From: Clostridium sp.
GTDB lineage: Bacteria > Bacillota > Clostridia > Clostridiales > Clostridiaceae
DNA length: 25,558 nucleotides
Reading direction: 5' to 3'
Assembly: GCA_003539755.1 (NCBI GenBank)
Contig: DPOH01000243.1
Coordinates: 3,149-28,706, forward strand
Positions 22,011 through 25,558 of this stretch are shown piece by piece. Position numbers and translations under genes: made by a program. The first letter of the stretch is position 1, and each line of letters opens with the position of its first letter. The notes under the pieces were generated by a model. The model did not search any database, was not told the origin of the DNA, and was given only the letters and a program-made list of their open reading frames with translations.

Positions 22011-23195
22011 ATGAAAAACGTATATATGGATTATGCGGCAACAACTTATGTTAAGCCAGAAGTATTAGAAGAAATGATGCCATACTTTACAGAGAAGTTT
22101 GGAAATCCATCTTCTTTCTATGGGATATCAAGAGAAACAAAAAGAGCAATAGATGAAGCAAGAGCTAAAGTAGCAACAGCTTTAAATTGTAAACCAACTG
22201 AAGTTTATTTTACTGGTGGTGGGTCAGAAGCAGACAACTGGGCTATTAAAGGTATTGCATCAGCTCATAAGAATAAAGGAAATCATATAATTACAACAAA
22301 AATAGAACACCATGCAGTATTACATACTTGTCAGTATTTAGAAAAACATGGTTTTGAAGTTACATATTTAGATGTTAATGAAGAAGGATTTATTAATTTA
22401 GACGATTTAAGAAATGCTATAACAGATAAAACTATATTAGTATCTATTATGTTTGCAAACAATGAAATAGGAACAATACAACCAGTTAAAGAAATTGGTG
22501 AAATATGTAGAGAAAAGAAAGTATTTTTCCATACTGATGCAGTTCAAGCAGTAGGTAATGTACCAGTAGATGTTCAAGATATGAATATCGACATGCTTTC
22601 ACTTGCAGGTCATAAAATTTATGGACCAAAAGGTATAGGTGTACTTTATATAAAGAATGGAATAAAAATAGATAACTTAATTCATGGAGGAGCTCAAGAA
22701 AAGAATAGAAGAGCAGGTACTGAAAATATTGCTTCAATAGTTGGAATAGGAAAAGCAATTGAGTTAGCTACTTCAAATCTTGAAGAACACATGAAGAGAT
22801 TAAGTGGTTTAAGAGATAAATTAATAGATGGTATCTTAAAAGAAATACCATATTCATATTTAAATGGGCCTAGAGGAGATAAGAGATTACCAGGTAACGT
22901 AAATGTTAGATTCTCATTTATAGAAGGAGAATCAATCTTGTTATCATTAGACTTTAAGGGAGTATGTGCATCAAGTGGTAGTGCATGTACATCAGGTTCA
23001 TTAGATCCATCACATGTATTACTTGCAATAGGTCTTCCACATGGATTAGCTCATGGATCTTTAAGACTTACATTAGGAGAAAAATCAACAGAAGAAGATG
23101 TTGATTACGTATTAGAAGTATTACCACCAATCATAGAAAGATTAAGAAATATGTCACCATTATGGGATGACTTTATTAAGAAGGGAGAAAATTAA
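22011..23195 (+). CDS. iscS: IscS/NifS-type cysteine desulfurase
   Basis: This 394-aa pyridoxal-phosphate enzyme strips sulfur from cysteine and delivers it as persulfide. The cofactor Lys202 is in SLAGHKIYGPKG, with His101 and the Asp176-x-x-Gln179 pair that hold the cofactor. The active-site Cys326 lies in a mobile loop, CASSGSACTSGS (319-330), as in IscS (group I). It is followed three bases later by its scaffold partner iscU and then mnmA, both known sulfur acceptors. The gene serves Fe-S assembly and tRNA thiolation together. Confidence 0.95.
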   Translation: MKNVYMDYAATTYVKPEVLEEMMPYFTEKFGNPSSFYGISRETKRAIDEARAKVATALNCKPTEVYFTGGGSEADNWAIKGIASAHKNKGNHIITTKIEHHAVLHTCQYLEKHGFEVTYLDVNEEGFINLDDLRNAITDKTILVSIMFANNEIGTIQPVKEIGEICREKKVFFHTDAVQAVGNVPVDVQDMNIDMLSLAGHKIYGPKGIGVLYIKNGIKIDNLIHGGAQEKNRRAGTENIASIVGIGKAIELATSNLEEHMKRLSGLRDKLIDGILKEIPYSYLNGPRGDKRLPGNVNVRFSFIEGESILLSLDFKGVCASSGSACTSGSLDPSHVLLAIGLPHGLAHGSLRLTLGEKSTEEDVDYVLEVLPPIIERLRNMSPLWDDFIKKGEN

Positions 23196-23197
23196 TA

Positions 23198-23632
23198 ATG
23201 ATATATAGTGAAAAAGTATTAGACCATTTTCAAAATCCAAGAAATGTTGGAGAAATTCCAGATGCAAATGGAGTTGGAGAAGTAGGAAACGCTAAATGTG
23301 GAGATATAATGAAGATATATTTAAAAGTAGAAGATAACATTATAAAAGATGTTAAATTCAAAACTTTTGGATGTGGATCAGCTATAGCTTCTTCATCAAT
23401 GGCTACTGAAATGATTAAAGGAAAGACTATAGATGAAGCTTGGGAATTAACTAATAAGGCTGTTGCTGAAGCATTAGATGGACTTCCACCAGTAAAAATG
23501 CACTGTTCAGTTCTTGCAGAAGAAGCAATTCACAAGGCTATTAATGATTATAGAGCACAAAATGGTTTAGACGTTAAGCCAATGGAAGAACATGATCATG
23601 ATGAATTACACAACATGGTTCATGGAGAATAA
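23198..23632 (+). CDS. iscU: IscU/NifU N-terminal-type Fe-S scaffold protein
   Basis: This 144-aa scaffold builds Fe-S clusters from IscS-derived sulfur. The ligands are Cys34 and Asp36 (AKCGD), Cys59 (FGCGSA) and Cys103 (KMHCS), preceded by the N-terminal YSEKVLDHFQNPRNVGE. It is a stand-alone U-type domain with no thioredoxin-like or Nfu extension. The C-terminal 15 residues form an unusual acidic, histidine-rich tail (four His between 132 and 142) not needed for the fold. No HscA, HscB or ferredoxin gene follows, as is common in clostridia. The stop is two bases before the mnmA start. Confidence 0.93.
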   Translation: MIYSEKVLDHFQNPRNVGEIPDANGVGEVGNAKCGDIMKIYLKVEDNIIKDVKFKTFGCGSAIASSSMATEMIKGKTIDEAWELTNKAVAEALDGLPPVKMHCSVLAEEAIHKAINDYRAQNGLDVKPMEEHDHDELHNMVHGE

Positions 23633-23634
23633 TA

Positions 23635-24717
23635 GTGAGTACTAAAAAGAAAGTTTTAGTAGGTATGAGCGGCGGAGTTGATAGCTCCGTTGCTGCTTAT
23701 TTATTAAAGCAACAAGGATATGAAGTTATTGGTGCAACTATGCAAATTTGGCAGGAAGATAAAGGCTTTGAAGAAAGAGAAGGTGGATGTTGTTCACTTT
23801 CAGCCGTTGAAGATGCCAGAAGAGTATGTGATAAGTTAGGTATACCTTTTTATGTTTTAAATTTTAGAGATTATTTTAAAGAAAAGGTTATAGACCCATT
23901 TGTTCAAGAATACATAGATGGAAGAACTCCAAACCCTTGTATAGAATGCAATAAGCATTTAAAATTTGATGAACTTCTAAGAAGGGCAAGGGGAATAGGT
24001 GCAGATTATGTTGCAACAGGCCACTATGCAAAAATAGAAGAACGTGATGGAAGATATTTATTAATAAGATCTGATGATGATAGAAAAGATCAGACTTATG
24101 CACTTTATAATTTTACTCAAGATCAGCTTAAACATACGTTAATGCCTTGTGGAGCGTATGAAAAGACTAAGATAAGAGAAATAGCTAAAGAAATAGGTTT
24201 AGCTGTACATAATAAAAAAGATAGTGAAGAAATATGCTTTATTTCTGACAATAATCATGGAAAATATATATCTGAAGCAAAACCTGATAGAGTAAAGCCA
24301 GGAAACTTTGTTGATAAAGAAGGAAATGTATTAGGACAACATAAAGGAATAGTATATTATACTATAGGTCAAAGAAAAGGACTTGGAATAGCTCTTGGAA
24401 GGCCTGTATTTGTTACTGCAATAAATGCTAAGACAAATGAAGTTGTATTAGGATCAGAAGATGAAATATTCAGAAATGATCTTATAGCTACTGATGTTAA
24501 CTTTATTCCTTTTGATAAGTTAGAAAATGAGATTACAGTTACAGCAAAAGTTAGATATTCAGCACAACCAAGTGAAGCAACTTTAATACCACTTCCTAAT
24601 GGAAAGGTAAAGGTTTCTTTTAAAGAAAAGCAAAGAGCAATTACAAAAGGTCAATCTGTAGTATTTTATGATGGCGAAATTGTAGTTGGTGGCGGAATTA
24701 TCGAAAGCGTACTATAA
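23635..24717 (+). CDS. mnmA: MnmA, tRNA-specific 2-thiouridylase (GTG start)
   Basis: This 360-aa enzyme makes 2-thiouridine at the wobble position of tRNAs for Lys, Glu and Gln, using sulfur from IscS. It shows the PP-loop GMSGGVDSS (10-18), the catalytic Cys102 in NPCIECN, Cys201 in EEICFI, the ATGHYA motif (127-132) and the late GQRKGLGI segment. The start is GTG at 23635; GGAG (23624-23627) stands seven bases ahead and no ATG lies between it and the PP-loop. Being in the isc operon, its supply follows desulfurase expression. A terminator lies 27 bp after the stop. Confidence 0.95.
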   Translation: MSTKKKVLVGMSGGVDSSVAAYLLKQQGYEVIGATMQIWQEDKGFEEREGGCCSLSAVEDARRVCDKLGIPFYVLNFRDYFKEKVIDPFVQEYIDGRTPNPCIECNKHLKFDELLRRARGIGADYVATGHYAKIEERDGRYLLIRSDDDRKDQTYALYNFTQDQLKHTLMPCGAYEKTKIREIAKEIGLAVHNKKDSEEICFISDNNHGKYISEAKPDRVKPGNFVDKEGNVLGQHKGIVYYTIGQRKGLGIALGRPVFVTAINAKTNEVVLGSEDEIFRNDLIATDVNFIPFDKLENEITVTAKVRYSAQPSEATLIPLPNGKVKVSFKEKQRAITKGQSVVFYDGEIVVGGGIIESVL

Positions 24718-24744
24718 AGCATATTATAATATTTAGAAATATAT

Positions 24745-24799
24745 AGCCATTTTATTTAAATAAGTGAGTTAATCATTTTATTTAAATGAATGGCTTTTT
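24745..24799 (+). terminator. terminator after mnmA
   Basis: AGCCATT (24745-24751) pairs with AATGGCT (24789-24795) and TTTTT follows. The interior holds two direct copies of CATTTTATTTAAAT (24748 and 24774), which allow alternative pairings. Confidence 0.8.
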
Positions 24800-25017
24800 G
24801 TGTACAAAAAATATATCAGTATATATTTTTAATAAATAGAGGGATATTGCCACTTTTGGCTACGATATAAATATTTTTGTTTCAAAATTTTTATATAAGA
24901 GGTTATATATGATTATCTGAATTTTGTGGGAATTAATTATTTAAAAATGGTAAAAATACTATTGTATTAAATCAGATACTAATGGTTGAAATAAAAGGAA
25001 GAGAGATAGAAAGAATT
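24800..25017 (+). other. AT-rich intergenic region without a recognised element
   Basis: No credible gene, riboswitch or consensus promoter was found. A tiny hairpin GCCA-CTTT-TGGC lies near 24850-24861. Candidate -10 boxes (TATATA near 24892, GATACT near 24975) lack a -35 at proper spacing. Confidence 0.5.
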
Positions 25018-25509
25018 ATGTATAAAATAAAGGATTTCTACATTAAAAGTATTTATGATACAAAAGGTAAAAAGATAGGAATAGTAGAAGATTTGTATTT
25101 GGATTTTTTTCAAGAAAAAATAATGGGTGTTAAGGTTGCAAGTCATAAACTATTTTCTAAAAAGAATTATATACCTATGGATATGATTGTCGAGATTGGA
25201 AAAGAAATAATTACGTTGGGAATAGAACAGTATGATGGGCTTGAATTTAAGAAAATAAGAAATATGGAAGTGATTAATACCTTAGGTGAAACAGAAGGTG
25301 TATTGGAGGATATTATAATAGATGCTCGAGATTATTCTATAAAAGGTATTATAGTAAGTTCAGGAATAATTGATAGATTAATAAATGGAAAACAAGTGTT
25401 GCTTATTAAAGAATGTATTCTTGGAGAAAAGTACATATTGCATTGTGGAAAAAGTAAAATTAAGTTAAAAACTATGCCCCATAGGCTGGAGAGGCAGTAT
25501 GAAATTTAA
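25018..25509 (+). CDS. PRC-barrel domain protein
   Basis: This protein of about 163 aa contains two PRC-barrel-like beta domains. The first (1-70) includes GKKIGIVEDLYLDF (17-30) followed by IMGVKV. The second (80-145) repeats the pattern as GETEGVLEDIIID (90-102) followed by IKGIIV. PRC barrels occur in the ribosome-maturation factor RimM, in photosynthetic reaction centres and in small sporulation-linked proteins such as YlmC/YmxH; no specific role can be read here. The start is uncertain: ATG at 25018 begins exactly at the first domain strand with AGAGAG about 11 bases ahead, while ATG at 24982 would add 12 charged residues and has no ribosome site. Its 3' end overlaps the next gene by 11 nt. 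Confidence 0.75.
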   Translation: MYKIKDFYIKSIYDTKGKKIGIVEDLYLDFFQEKIMGVKVASHKLFSKKNYIPMDMIVEIGKEIITLGIEQYDGLEFKKIRNMEVINTLGETEGVLEDIIIDARDYSIKGIIVSSGIIDRLINGKQVLLIKECILGEKYILHCGKSKIKLKTMPHRLERQYEI

Positions 25510-25558
25510 AAAATATAAACCATATTTACTAAAGGCTATTATTGCAACAGTTTTTTTG
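25499..25558 (+). CDS. N-terminal fragment of a membrane protein, cut by the window end
   Basis: An ATG at 25499, with GGAGAGG (25488-25494) ahead, opens a frame that stays open for 20 codons to the window edge. It overlaps the stop of the PRC-barrel gene, which argues for a co-translated real gene. The visible start, MKFKKYKPYLLKAI, is basic and leads into a hydrophobic stretch (IIATVFL), as in many inner-membrane proteins. An AI-2E-family transporter is known next to such PRC-barrel genes in clostridia, but 20 residues do not allow a family call. Confidence 0.6.
   Translation, partial: MKFKKYKPYLLKAIIATVFL

Noticed and set aside
24848..24870. GCCA-TTTT-type hairpin followed by GGCTACGATAT as a c-di-GMP or other riboswitch
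   Set aside because: Only a 4-bp stem and a few bases match; the required conserved core of the known aptamers is absent.
25018..25509. RimM-type ribosome maturation factor
   Set aside because: Only the PRC-barrel type of fold is present, in duplicate. The N-terminal RimM domain is missing.

Overview
The window looks like chromosomal core DNA from a low-GC, endospore-forming Firmicute, most likely Clostridium sensu stricto. Four things point there: the very AT-rich codon use, strong AGGAGG-type ribosome binding sites, TTGACA/TATAAT promoters and U-rich hairpin terminators, and the gene order fabT-fabH-acpP-fabK-fabD-fabG-fabF-accB-fabZ-accC-accD-accA followed by an iscR-iscS-iscU-mnmA unit. 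I see no mobile element, CRISPR array, tRNA or rRNA, and base composition and codon use look uniform throughout.

Layout. (1) 1-3325: a cobalt ECF transporter in two transcription units. cbiQ-cbiO has its own promoter. cbiM-cbiN has a second, near-identical promoter followed by a cobalamin riboswitch and an intrinsic terminator. (2) 3350-6450: small housekeeping or unknown genes: a HAD phosphatase, a YbjQ/UPF0145 protein with an unlisted small membrane protein of about 49 aa behind it, a TPR protein, and a convergent GerMN-domain lipoprotein sharing a bidirectional terminator with the TPR gene. (3) 6480-16485: the complete type II fatty-acid synthesis operon of about 10 kb, led by its presumed repressor FabT. 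The leader has a 21-bp palindromic FabT-like operator and phased TTTGAT half-sites. The operon covers malonyl-CoA formation (AccBCDA), malonyl transfer (FabD), initiation (FabH), the carrier (AcpP) and the elongation cycle (FabF, FabG, FabZ, FabK). (4) 16530-17125: an orphan HutP-like RNA-binding regulator with tandem promoters and a 17-bp palindrome over one of them. (5) 17220-20146: an uncharacterised three-gene ABC importer (lipoprotein, permease, ATPase). (6) 20180-21477: RarA/MgsA. (7) 21480-24800: the Fe-S regulator/desulfurase/scaffold operon plus the tRNA thiolase MnmA, which takes sulfur from the desulfurase. (8) 24800-25558: a PRC-barrel protein and the first 20 codons of an overlapping membrane protein.

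Most of the window is ordinary core metabolism. The parts most worth a second look are regulatory: the FabT half-site array, the cobalt transporter with a riboswitch on only one half, the HutP homologue without hut genes that appears to lack two metal-binding histidines, and its palindromic promoter. I did not find convincing evidence of a wholly new multi-gene system.
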